Part shown: piece after piece, positions 10,680 to 19,243 of the stretch
How positions within the stretch are numbered: position 1 is the stretch's first letter
How the letters are laid out: each line of letters starts with the position of its first letter
Assembly (NCBI GenBank): GCA_014885115.2
Contig: WKLE02003173.1
Coordinates: 23,249-45,796, forward strand
Direction: 5' to 3'
Source of the DNA: Asterionellopsis glacialis
Lineage: Eukaryota > Bacillariophyta > Plagiogrammaphyceae > Rhaphoneidales > Asterionellopsidaceae
Length of the DNA stretch: 22,548 nucleotides
Notes under the pieces: model-generated
What the model was told of the DNA's origin: nothing
What the model saw: only the letters and a program-made list of their open reading frames with translations
Databases searched by the model: none
Position numbers and translations under genes: made by a program

Positions 10680-11255
10680 ATGATGACAAATCAGAACGAA
10701 AACAATACTATCAATGACGAAGATAATGACATTGTGACATTTCCATATTTTCGTAATCCACAAAATTTTGCAACGCGTACAAATGAAAGAAAGCCATGTT
10801 CTATTTGTAATAAAAAAGGAATTTGGTTGGATGGTGGAGGTTTGTATGGTGAACAAGAAATCGATTGTATCTGTGACAAATGTTTAGTACAAGGGAAACT
10901 CAAAGAGTTAGGCATTACCACAAATGAAGCATCGGCACAAGATTCTAGTAAGAATGATATTATTGAATATTGTACACCACCCTTACCTACATGGCAAGAT
11001 CGTCTATGGCCCTACCAAGAAAATGATTATTGTATATTTGAAAAGATTGCATCCAAAACTGATTTTACGTCAAAAGATGAATTCCTACACTCTTTCTCTC
11101 AAGAAGATCAAGATATGTGTGACTTGGATGATATTTGGGAAAATTATGTAATTGATACACCCATTACATCTATTCAAGATGGAAATTACGATACTTCCAT
11201 TTATTTATTCACAACTTCAAGTGGTAAAAAATATTGTACCATGGATGCCAATTGA
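10680..11255 (+). CDS. CbrC/UPF0167-family protein
   Basis: The 191-residue product follows the CbrC (UPF0167) layout along its length: TFPYFRNPQNFATRT near the N-terminus, a Cys pair CSIC (40-43), GGGLYGEQEIDCICDKCLVQGK with a second Cys pair (65, 68), a TPPLPTWQDRLWPYQENDYCIF block (about 99-120), and a C-terminal YLFTTSSGKKYCTMD resembling the family end. The first two pairs could form a zinc ribbon; the C-terminal Cys pair that I recall in bacterial members is largely missing. In E. coli cbrC is linked to colicin tolerance and envelope change; nothing here shows what the algal protein does. The start at the tandem Met codons 10680/10683 gives the usual family length; the frame is open from a Met at 10506, which would add 58 unrelated residues. 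A bacterial origin is possible. Confidence 0.75.
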   Translation: MMTNQNENNTINDEDNDIVTFPYFRNPQNFATRTNERKPCSICNKKGIWLDGGGLYGEQEIDCICDKCLVQGKLKELGITTNEASAQDSSKNDIIEYCTPPLPTWQDRLWPYQENDYCIFEKIASKTDFTSKDEFLHSFSQEDQDMCDLDDIWENYVIDTPITSIQDGNYDTSIYLFTTSSGKKYCTMDAN

Positions 11256-12048
11256 ATGCGGTTGCAGTTACGGGGAAACAAAAAAAGTGAGAAAAGCTTA
11301 CACACCTTCTCATTTACGTATGGAAATTTAAAAGTACATCCCATTTCTTTTTCAACGTATTAGTGCCCCCCCCAAAAAAAAAAAACATGAACAAACCAGA
11401 TATCTGGTGTACAGTAAATTATACTCAAAACAGTTTGAAAGAACAAAGTAATATCTTGAAGTGCTGTACATGAATACCATACATATAGTCTCTAGAGAAA
11501 GTAGCATATTGACTATACCTTTTTTTAATAGTGTTTAGTTTTTCATAATTTTCAATCAAGATGTATGCTGAGTAGGTGTTCTCAGTTTTGAGTTAAACTT
11601 GGACGGGATCCGTTTGACTTCTGTAAAACTACTTTTGTAGGCCTTGGATCCTATTCGACCTTGTAATGTCCTAAATTTTTAGATTTGACGTACTCTCTAG
11701 TAGAGACTACTCTAGAAGTGATAACCCATCGGTACATCTATTTGGATCTCAGAAGGGGAGTGAAAATAATTGATAGACGACGTCCGTCCGTCCAGCCACA
11801 TGGCAAGATTGCTGTCACAGAACGCCAAAAAGAGAGTTGATGGGTGGAAAACGAAACTCCCAATTCTCAGATTCATCTTGTTGGTACAAGACATGACGCA
11901 CATGACATGATGGGATGTGATGGATGCCTGGACACAAAATAGAGAGCAAGATATCCAAATGGATACCTCGTACACCCAAGAGAGAACGATCAGAACAGTT
12001 CTGAATTGTTTGACACATCGATCGGAACAAGGACGAATTTATAATACA
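11256..12048. other. Spacer upstream of the pseudouridine synthase gene
   Basis: This 793-bp spacer follows the CbrC-like gene and precedes the pseudouridine synthase start. It has a C8A12 homopolymer junction (11366-11385), the palindrome TCTCTAGAGA (11489-11498) and a palindromic cluster at 11694-11712. The open frame of the synthase extends up to a Met at 11917, but I place the start at 12049. No RNA gene is seen. Confidence 0.45.
11489..11498. repeat. TCTCTAGAGA palindrome
   Basis: This is an exact copy of the 10-bp palindrome found in other spacers, about 550 bp upstream of the pseudouridine synthase start. About 200 bp further on, TCTCTA-G-TAGAGA (11694-11706) is a related palindrome with a one-base centre. 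Confidence 0.6.
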
Positions 12049-13272
12049 ATGCCTTTCAATAACAACAACATTCATGTCGTTATTCAAAAACCTTTTTTGA
12101 AGACAAAAAAGAAACTCCGTACTTCTACTTTCTCATTACTTGCCATATTATTAGTACTTTCAACGGCTCCTTCTGGTTGCCATGGACTAACGACATCATC
12201 AAGTATCAATGATGGTAGCATCAGAAGGAACACACTTGGGATTGAACCCGATGTTGAGAGCACTATTATTGTTCCAGAGGAGAATCATCATGGACCTCAG
12301 CAGCAAAAACAAAAGAAAAAGAAGAAACCACGACCTCGAATACCTATATTACAATATCATAATGACTGGGTATGTGTAAATAAGCCAGCAGGTATGACAG
12401 TCCATAAAAATCGAAGTACGCGACGAACAGCTACGTTGACATCAACTGTCAAACGACAATTGGCTCGTAAGGTATCTCCTGTTCATAGATTAGATCATCG
12501 CACTTCGGGAGCAATTTTATTTGCTTTTAACTCTGAAACTTGCGCTAAAATCCAAAATGCGCTTTCCAAGGGAACTAAGCATTATGTAGCGTTATTACGT
12601 GGTGAATGGAAATATGATGCTGATAAAACAGTCATTGTTGACCGACCTATCCGTATCGATGATGTAGAAAAGGATGCTGTAACGAAATTTAGCTTGCTGG
12701 CAACATGCAGTGGGAATCAGCAACAACAACAACTTCTCGACGACAAAACTAGCAATTCCCAACCAGAGCGAGATTCACATGACAATGAACAAGAGTACAC
12801 GCATGATCCCTCTCGGTGCACTTTAGTCCTTTGTGAACCACTCACTGGTAGGACACATCAAATTCGAAAACATGCATCGTCCTTGAGTCAACCAATTCTG
12901 GGTGATACGCAACATGGTGATACCAAAGTGAATCGTTGGTGGAGGAATAATCGTGGGTTAGATCGGTTAGCCTTGCATTGTTTGTCGTTAGATTTACCTT
13001 CTTGGCAAGACGAGGAAGAGGAGGTTGAGGATTTGTCAAAACCAGACGGTAGTACAACTGATGAGGAAAGTAAAAACAATGAAAGGACCGTATGTGTAGC
13101 ACCTCTCCCACCTGATTTCGCTTCTGTGTTGCAACATCCAGATTTAGTAGATTTCTGGAACACGGCAACCGCTAATGAACCAAGATTAATGATTGAAGAA
13201 TACGATGAAACAGGTGGATCTTTTGGTCGATATTACCGTAAGCGAGTTGCAGATAACGATGCAGAAAATTGA
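12049..13272 (+). CDS. RluA-family pseudouridine synthase
   Basis: Enzyme converting uridine to pseudouridine in RNA. With the start at 12049 the product has 407 residues. The RluA core is clear: ILQYHNDWVCVNKPAGMTVH (about 100-119), the catalytic motif HRLDHRTSGA (146-155, catalytic Asp149), and later GRTHQIRKHASSLSQPILGD. The core most resembles the TruC/RluA branch; rRNA or tRNA target cannot be told. The N-terminus has a basic stretch and a hydrophobic run FSLLAILLVLSTAPSG (about 28-43), which suggests secretory or organelle targeting; the residue after the likely cleavage is Leu, not the Phe of classic plastid leaders. A Lys-rich linker (88-93) precedes the core, and a Gln/Asp-rich insert of about 38 residues splits the catalytic domain. 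An upstream Met at 11917 would put 44 residues before the leader, so it is disfavoured. Confidence 0.9.
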   Translation: MPFNNNNIHVVIQKPFLKTKKKLRTSTFSLLAILLVLSTAPSGCHGLTTSSSINDGSIRRNTLGIEPDVESTIIVPEENHHGPQQQKQKKKKKPRPRIPILQYHNDWVCVNKPAGMTVHKNRSTRRTATLTSTVKRQLARKVSPVHRLDHRTSGAILFAFNSETCAKIQNALSKGTKHYVALLRGEWKYDADKTVIVDRPIRIDDVEKDAVTKFSLLATCSGNQQQQQLLDDKTSNSQPERDSHDNEQEYTHDPSRCTLVLCEPLTGRTHQIRKHASSLSQPILGDTQHGDTKVNRWWRNNRGLDRLALHCLSLDLPSWQDEEEEVEDLSKPDGSTTDEESKNNERTVCVAPLPPDFASVLQHPDLVDFWNTATANEPRLMIEEYDETGGSFGRYYRKRVADNDAEN

Positions 13273-13956
13273 GTTAAATACTGTGTACAAATAGCATTCG
13301 ATTTTCATTTACAGTGTATGATGCACAGTGCTGTTGGTGTCTTTCATAATCATTACACAGTAAAGTAGAGAGAAAAGAACCGATTTGTAATAACAGGTTT
13401 TACAGTTAGTAGTAAAAAATGTCCACGTACAGATGTTGTATAGACAAATTATTTATGCATGAGATTGGAGAATTTCATTTGAAATAGAGTACCTGGTACT
13501 GACTGAATGCGGCAATGAATATTAGATTTGATGAAGAGATCACAATAATTCATACTTCAAGAAGAATATATGCTGCTGTCGCAAGTGAAAGACATATTGT
13601 GATACACGAGGAACGCTATTATAATCTCACACAAAATGATCTCAAAATTCGCACTTGATCATTAAATTTGATGAAAAGTAGTGAACTGCGGATCGTTGCG
13701 GATTTTAAGACATGGGAGGCGGTTGTAAATACAATAACGTTCAATATTTAAACTACTTATACAGCTATTTGCATGCTCTTTGCTTTTTTCTTTCTTCTTT
13801 TAGCCGTTTCTTTTCTTGTTTGCCTTTTCATAATTTCTCTTGTTTACCTTTTCATAATCTTCAGAAAACTTTACTTGTATCATATTTTAATTGCTACCAT
13901 TCAAAATATCAGTATGGGAGCGCAAAAGTATAAACAGGTCACCATGAAATCGTGAA
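13273..13956. other. Spacer between convergent 3' ends
   Basis: This 684-bp AT-rich spacer lies between the stop codons of the pseudouridine synthase (+) and AsnA (-). It contains the 24-bp-period direct repeat described separately. Hydrophobic open frames at 13712-13955 come from the T-rich repeat and are not supported as genes. Confidence 0.5.
13814..13858. repeat. Two-copy direct repeat, 24-bp period
   Basis: TCTTGTTTGCCTTTTCATAAT (13814-13834) is repeated with one mismatch (G to A) at 13838-13858. It is a pyrimidine-rich duplication in the 3' flank of asnA. Slippage is the simplest explanation. Confidence 0.8.
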
Positions 13957-15105
13957 TTAAGAGGAGGGTTCAGCAGCCTTGTGAAGACTCTTGGCCATAG
14001 GATCTTCTTCAAATTCTCCAAGACCCAAAAGACGGATGTTGTTCTCCTTGAGGAGAGCAACTTCTTCAGGGTTGTACCATCCGTGTTGGACTTCTCCGAT
14101 GTGGGCACAACGGAGCATAAATTGACTGAGACGACTTTGTCCGATACCTCCTCCAATAGTTTGGGGTAAGGTTCCATCAAGCAACATTTGATGCCAGACA
14201 TATTCCTTACGCTCGTTGCATTTGCAAATCTCAAGCTGCCTAGTCAAGGTTTCAGGGTTGACACGAATACCCATGGAAGAAAGCTCGAAGGACATTTCAA
14301 GGATAGGGTTCCAGACGAGCAAATCACCATTGATACCATATCCACCATCAGGCCTTTGAGTGATCCAGTCATCGTAATCAGGAGCACGTCCATCGTGACG
14401 AAGAGTTCCATCAGGCTTGAGGCCACCAATTCCAATCAAGAAGACAGCACCATGTTCCTTACAAAGAATGTTTTCGCGTTCCTTGGGGGTAGCAGTAGGG
14501 TACTTTTCGATCATCTCGTCGGTGGTTGCGAAATGAAGATTTTCGGGCAAGATGGCTTCGTATCCGAATTGTTTGCAGACTGCTTGTTCTGTGTCGTAGA
14601 CAGACTTGTAGACATTCTTGACTGTTTCCTTCAAGTACTCGACGTTACGTTCTGAGGGGTCCATGCATTTTTCCCAGTCCCATTGATCGACGTAAAGGGA
14701 ATGAGTGAAGTCGACATCGTCGTCACAACGAAGACCGCGGAAATCAGTTACAATACCCTTTCCGGTAGGAACCTTGTAATAGTGAAGGGCCCACCTCTTC
14801 CACTTGGCAAGAGAGAAAGGAACTTCGAGCTTGATATCTTCGAAGTCACGAGGGGCGAAGGTTGCAGGCCTTTCAACTCCATTGAGGTTGTCGTTGAATC
14901 CAGATCTCTTGGTAACGAACAAGGGGCAAGAAACACGTTGAAGGTTGACGTTCTTCTTAAGGTTGTCTTCGAAGGTAGTTTTGACCATGAGAAGAGCTTC
15001 TTCCTTCTGCAAGTTGTCATCGAAGGTGGGCTTGTAGCCTTTTTCGAAAACATGTTGAGGGGGTAATCCAGCAAGGGGATCTTCACGGTGGAAGTTAGTT
15101 GCCAT
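13957..15105 (-). CDS. asnA: Aspartate-ammonia ligase (asparagine synthetase A)
   Basis: Makes asparagine from aspartate and ammonia with ATP going to AMP and PPi. The 382-residue product matches AsnA throughout: FDDNLQKEEALLMVKTTFEDNL near the N-terminus, RPATFAPRDF, GIVTDFRGLRCDDDVDFTHS, YVDQWDWEKCM, RAPDYDDW, NGDLLVWNPILEMSFELSSM and the class-II synthetase motif-3-like GGGIGQSRLSQFMLR. It is about 50 residues longer than bacterial AsnA, with extra sequence mainly at the N-terminus and a short C-terminal tail. No leader is seen, so it is probably cytosolic. AsnA is a bacterial/archaeal-type enzyme; most eukaryotes use the glutamine-dependent AsnB type. The intronless frame and its higher GC than the flanks fit a well-expressed gene. 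The ATG context (GGATGGCA) supports this start. Confidence 0.96.
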   Translation of the reverse strand: MATNFHREDPLAGLPPQHVFEKGYKPTFDDNLQKEEALLMVKTTFEDNLKKNVNLQRVSCPLFVTKRSGFNDNLNGVERPATFAPRDFEDIKLEVPFSLAKWKRWALHYYKVPTGKGIVTDFRGLRCDDDVDFTHSLYVDQWDWEKCMDPSERNVEYLKETVKNVYKSVYDTEQAVCKQFGYEAILPENLHFATTDEMIEKYPTATPKERENILCKEHGAVFLIGIGGLKPDGTLRHDGRAPDYDDWITQRPDGGYGINGDLLVWNPILEMSFELSSMGIRVNPETLTRQLEICKCNERKEYVWHQMLLDGTLPQTIGGGIGQSRLSQFMLRCAHIGEVQHGWYNPEEVALLKENNIRLLGLGEFEEDPMAKSLHKAAEPSS

Positions 15106-16184
15106 CCTGTTTGAAAGAACTTTTCGTTTTAGCGAAAGAGAGAAAGAAGTGTTTGAGTTTTACCGACTCTTCGAATTATGCGATCTTGAGAAAGATATCG
15201 AAAACGAAAATAATATCGCAATTTGTAATTGCAAATTGAACTGTTACTGCACTTGTGTCGTACCGATGTACCAAAGAGAGGTAGTGCAAAGAAAAAAAGA
15301 TTTTGTTCTTCGCTTTTTGAGAAATTCATTGAAATTGCGAAAGAAGATCGGAGTGGAGTCCTATGGCCATACCAAGGTTTGATGCCATACCCTACGTAAG
15401 GAAACTCAGTGGTATCAGCTACCGGTAATTTCTCATTTGAAATTTCTTGTTGTGTGAGGATGCGAACCCATGGATTGGATCACACTCTGGTATAATCTAT
15501 CGTACAGTTTTACTAAGCGTTGGAGGACAGACGCGTAATATAACCACACATTCGGATTCCTCAAACACGCATGGAACTTTAGAGCGAATTTTTTCGCATC
15601 GTATCATTCATTTCAATGCAAAATCGACGTACGCTTGGTCCTAATTTTCTGGTTGGTCTGGCGGTGCTATGAAAGTGCAAACAGGGACCCTCTCTGATCT
15701 CCGTGTAATTGCGTGGTGTCAAAAAGGGTCCCCTTTTTGCCCTATTTCAATCATACTTATGATGTATAGTATTGTACACAGGAGTCTAAGCTATTTTTTT
15801 CAACAAATCAGGGATGACATATCAGCAAACGTGGCGAAAAAGCGTTCTATTTTCTTTAGGTCCTTGTTTGGGACAACATTGAAATTTTGGAAAATACAAA
15901 TACATCTGCATCAACGAAAAGAGCGACTCGTACTTTACGAAACAATAAAGTTACAGGCGTTAACTTGTTATTTGCAGACTCAGAGTTCACAGTAGAAGTA
16001 AATTCTGTAGAATTGCTCCTGGGTATATCTGAAAGTTACTGTAAAGCAAGCAGTTTGTTAGTCTTACAGTATCCAAGAAAAACTGATTATCTTTGAAGCT
16101 GAAGGTAAGAGTAAGATTGGATCTTATAGTATGAGAGTGATCAGTTGCAAGATTGGTAGCTTCAAATTATGAAAACTATTCGTA

Positions 16185-16478
16185 TTGGATATTCATCTTG
16201 CCCCTCTTGTAACATTTGCAAAAGGCTGTTCAAAAGATATTACTTTGGGGAAGAGGCAAGCCGCGGGCGGCAGTGTACAGCTGGTCAATCCTTTGGGAGA
16301 TTGCTGTAATCCAATCACTTTTTTAGCATCACAAAGGAAGCCCATGGTAGAAACACTGCGCCATGTCAAACACTATCCTTGGATTAGGATGTCACTTAAA
16401 ACACTAATGGGGCACAATAGAAAGTACAAGAGCATTTCAAAGACTCGTTTAGATGGAGAAAACTTAATGTTACTGTAG
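16185..16478 (+). CDS. Unrecognised small ORF, doubtful
   Basis: A 97-residue open frame with a balanced composition (for example PLVTFAKGCSKDITLGKRQ and RHVKHYPWIRMSLKTLMGHN). I do not recognise it. It has no leader and no membrane segment. It could be a small real gene, a remnant of a larger one such as a decayed mobile element, or chance. The ATG context is weak and there is no supporting neighbour. Confidence 0.15.
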   Translation: MDIHLAPLVTFAKGCSKDITLGKRQAAGGSVQLVNPLGDCCNPITFLASQRKPMVETLRHVKHYPWIRMSLKTLMGHNRKYKSISKTRLDGENLMLL

Positions 16479-16606
16479 TATCATACCCATGCTTACACCC
16501 TTTGCATATAGATGGTTTCGGGGCATACCATTCCTACCAAACAGTTAATTTTATGATCGACTTTGTACTCCACCGTGTAGAGGAAAGGTAGATATTCCTT
16601 TTCCAG

Positions 16607-16618
16607 CTCTCTAGAGAG
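16607..16618. repeat. 12-bp palindrome containing TCTCTAGAGA
   Basis: CTCTCTAGAGAG is a perfect palindrome carrying the recurrent 10-bp core, about 645 bp upstream of the lipase start. Confidence 0.6.
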
Positions 16619-17261
16619 AATACTTGTTATATCTTCATAACCCATATTGAATCGAAAATGAATTCTTGTGACATGAGGTGGGTGGTCTAATCTTATATTT
16701 CACTTGGTCTGGAGCCGAAAAAAACGCAAGATGCGGAATATGATGAATGAACAAGATGAGTTGTAGGTCTAAAAGTCTTTAGGTCCCCGAGGTCCTAGAG
16801 CTTGTACGGTAGTTCCAATCGTGTGTGAAAAACGTATCGTACTTCTATTTTTTTTTTTAAAAGAAAAAAATACATCATGTATGACCAAACCAGGGCACAC
16901 GACCAAATCTTCATCTTACTGTATTTTTTTTATGTGTCGCTACATGACGTCATGCCATCTGTTGAACTTACTTGTCTTTTATTTCGTTCGCTATCATTGG
17001 TGATTGCGGAGTACGAGCTCATACTGGTACTGTCCGTTTCTATGCGAAAGTCTACTAGTCCTAGGTAACCGTACCTGGTACTACTTACATCTTGCTCTAC
17101 AACTGAACGACAACAAACCGTGGCCCCCCGAATTCTCGAATAAGTTCTTGTCTTTGAGAGTTCCTGTTGTCCCGTTGTCCGCAATCTTCTTGTTCTGTAC
17201 AAAAAAAAGACTTGTGTGTCTCTTTGAGTGCAGCAATGATCCATCGTAGCTATACCAAGCT

Positions 17262-18769
17262 ATGACCATGACATCCGAATCAGCTGTGTTGCTATGTGGT
17301 AGTGCACGAAGTCGGGGATCACGTAAATGTATCTGCCCTTGTTATTGTTTCCGTTACTTTGTTCTGCTGACGATACTTCTTCTTGTCTATGCTGTTACAC
17401 CGGTTCAATCGTTTTTGCATGAAGCTAATGATGGATTCCGAAAGTATTTCAATAATTTACGTCATCCAAGAAAGCAATCCCCTCCTTCTCCTACTCCATT
17501 GAATCCTAAAGAAGAACAGCAAAGTGAAAAGAAGCTTGATACTAAATTTCAAACAATAGATGCAAAGGCTGCAGTAATTGTACCAGGATTTCTCATGGGT
17601 GAAAGTGATTTTCAACCACTTGCAGAATCTCTTACTAAAAGAGGCATACCTACTGTAGTCGTTCCTATGCCAGCATGGCATTGGATACCGTAAGTTTAAT
17701 TAAAAGACCTAGTTGAGACAGCAACCCTCCCGTTCCCAATCAAATGCTCACAATTTGCTCTCATTATTTTCTTTATTTGGATATCTCTAGTTGTTGCTTT
17801 GGGAAAAAGTCAGTACGGCCTATTTTAGAACGTGTGGATTATACAGTTCGTCATGTGTCGGCGTGCATTGCCAACAATCAAGAAATTGTGGTTCCTAAAT
17901 TTGAATACAGCTGGATAGATTGTTATCATGATTGCTTTCATAACATTTATGGTCCCGCAGTTGACGACGTCTACGGCGACTACGGAGATGATAAATCAAA
18001 TACACTCCAGCAAAAGACTGTTCGAAACATTTCTACTCGACTGGCACAATTCGCACCTCATGGCAAATTTCCTTTACCCCCATCGCCTACCCAACGCATA
18101 AAATATGAGGAAGAAAAATATGGTGATACGGAAGGAGAGAAAGGTAAACAGTCATCGCACTTCACTAATTATCCAACAACGAAAGCAAAAATACAACCAC
18201 GGATTGCACTTATCGGCCATTCAGCAGGTGGTTTAGTAAGTCGGATATATTTATCAAATCGTCCATATGCTGGTGGGCGAGCCTTTCGTGGATCAGAATT
18301 TGTTCATTCTCTAGTTACATTGGGGACACCTCACGGGAATGTCCAGGGTCCAAACATTGAAAACATACACTGGTGTAATCAAGAACCACCATTACCTGTA
18401 CGAGGACTAGCTGTTGGAGCTATTGGTACACCTGGCCATTGTTCAGGAAGTTTAACGGAGGGTGCCTATACATTTTCTTCTATTCCCAAAACTAGTGATA
18501 ATCATGACGATCGAAATTCAGTTGTTGTTGATGGAGATGGGATGATAACTATAGAGAGTGCCTTGTCGTTAAAAGGAGAGAATGTGCAACACCAAATACT
18601 GGAAGATGTTACTCATTATCCATGGTCCAAGGCCGGAATTTGGGCACATTTAGTTGCACCTGAATTGGCTCAACAACATTTAGCAGGTAAACCGTGGTAT
18701 GGTGATGATCATGTTGTAGATGAATGGGTTGACTTTATTGTAAATCATACCAACACTACAACAGAATGA
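17262..18769 (+). CDS. Alpha/beta-hydrolase (lipase-like), two exons, plastid-type leader
   Basis: Predicted serine hydrolase. Exon 1 is 17262-17689 and exon 2 is 17791-18769; a 101-nt intron splits Pro143 and its removal gives 468 residues. KAAVIVPGFLMGESDF (102-117) is the oxyanion/strand-3 region with a PGF motif, and RGIPTVVVPMPAWHW is the next strand. The nucleophile elbow is GHSAGG (285-290, Ser287), then TLGTPHG. A likely acid lies in VDGDGMITIESAL (about 389-401), and His418 sits in VTHYPW. This layout fits lipase/GPI-inositol-deacylase-like hydrolases; the substrate is unknown. The N-terminus has a hydrophobic run YFVLLTILLLVYAVTPVQS with predicted cleavage just before Phe51 (QS|FLHE), as in diatom plastid presequences, followed by a basic Pro/Ser-rich stretch. 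It is convergent with the oxygenase gene. Confidence 0.85.
17690..17790 (+). other. Intron of the lipase-like gene (101 nt)
   Basis: The donor is ATACC|GTAAGT and the acceptor is TATCTCTAG|TTG behind a T-rich tract. Splicing joins CC with T to make a Pro codon and continues CCFGKKSVRPILERV. Without splicing, exon 1 stops at the donor TAA. Confidence 0.88.
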
Positions 18770-19243
18770 TCCAGCATCACTACAACCCTTTATTGGTTGA
18801 TATCAATACTACAGTGAAGATTTTTGAGATTCCGCCCTTTGGAGGATTATTGCGGAAGCCCTTATTTTTAGCCTCTAAGGAAAAGCGCAGCTAGACTATC
18901 GCGTGTGTTTTGTGTTCATTGTTGCAAAAAAGAGAAAAATGAGATATACAGCAGTAGCAATAAAAAGCTAAAATGTAATCCTATCCCATTCCCTCAAGAA
19001 CAAGCGCCAAAGCCTTTAGGAATAATACTCCTTTTAGAAAACACCATCTACAACTATTGTCTGCTAAATTCATGTAAGGAAATTTTCTACAAACAACTTC
19101 GTTCATGAAATTGTAAAAAGCTACATTTGGTAAAAATCTAGTCGGTATCGAACACTCAATACAATGGTATGTGATCACAGAGAATCAAAAATATGAATCG
19201 TACAAATAAGATGATTATGTTTCAAGCTGAATCGAAACTTCCT
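18770..19243. other. Spacer between convergent 3' ends
   Basis: This 474-bp AT-rich spacer lies between the stops of the lipase-like gene and the oxygenase gene. Short frames on both strands look random. Nothing else is supportable. Confidence 0.5.

Larger units (their letters stand above)
15106..17261. other. Long spacer with weak ORFs and palindromes
   Basis: This 2.16-kb region lies between the divergent asnA (-) and lipase (+) genes and should hold both promoters. Contents: an inverted repeat CAATTTG/CAAATTG (about 15220-15239) about 120 bp upstream of asnA; AAAAAGGG-TC-CCCTTTTT (15721-15738); a weak ORF at 16185-16478; the palindrome CTCTCTAGAGAG (16607-16618); and a T12 tract near 16848. 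Other open frames are short and inconsistent. No RNA gene is seen. Confidence 0.45.

Noticed and set aside
11917..12048. Upstream start for the pseudouridine synthase
   Set aside because: It would put 44 residues before a clear hydrophobic leader; the Met at 12049 fits better.
13712..13955. Hydrophobic plus-strand ORFs suggesting a small membrane protein
   Set aside because: They arise from a T-rich 24-bp direct repeat in the asnA 3' flank; the residues simply reflect TTT/CTT codons.
15456..15475. Possible minus-strand tRNA T-arm (GGGTTCGCATCC)
   Set aside because: The T-loop lacks the expected A after TTCG, the flanking bases do not make 5-bp and acceptor stems, and no A-box lies at the right distance.
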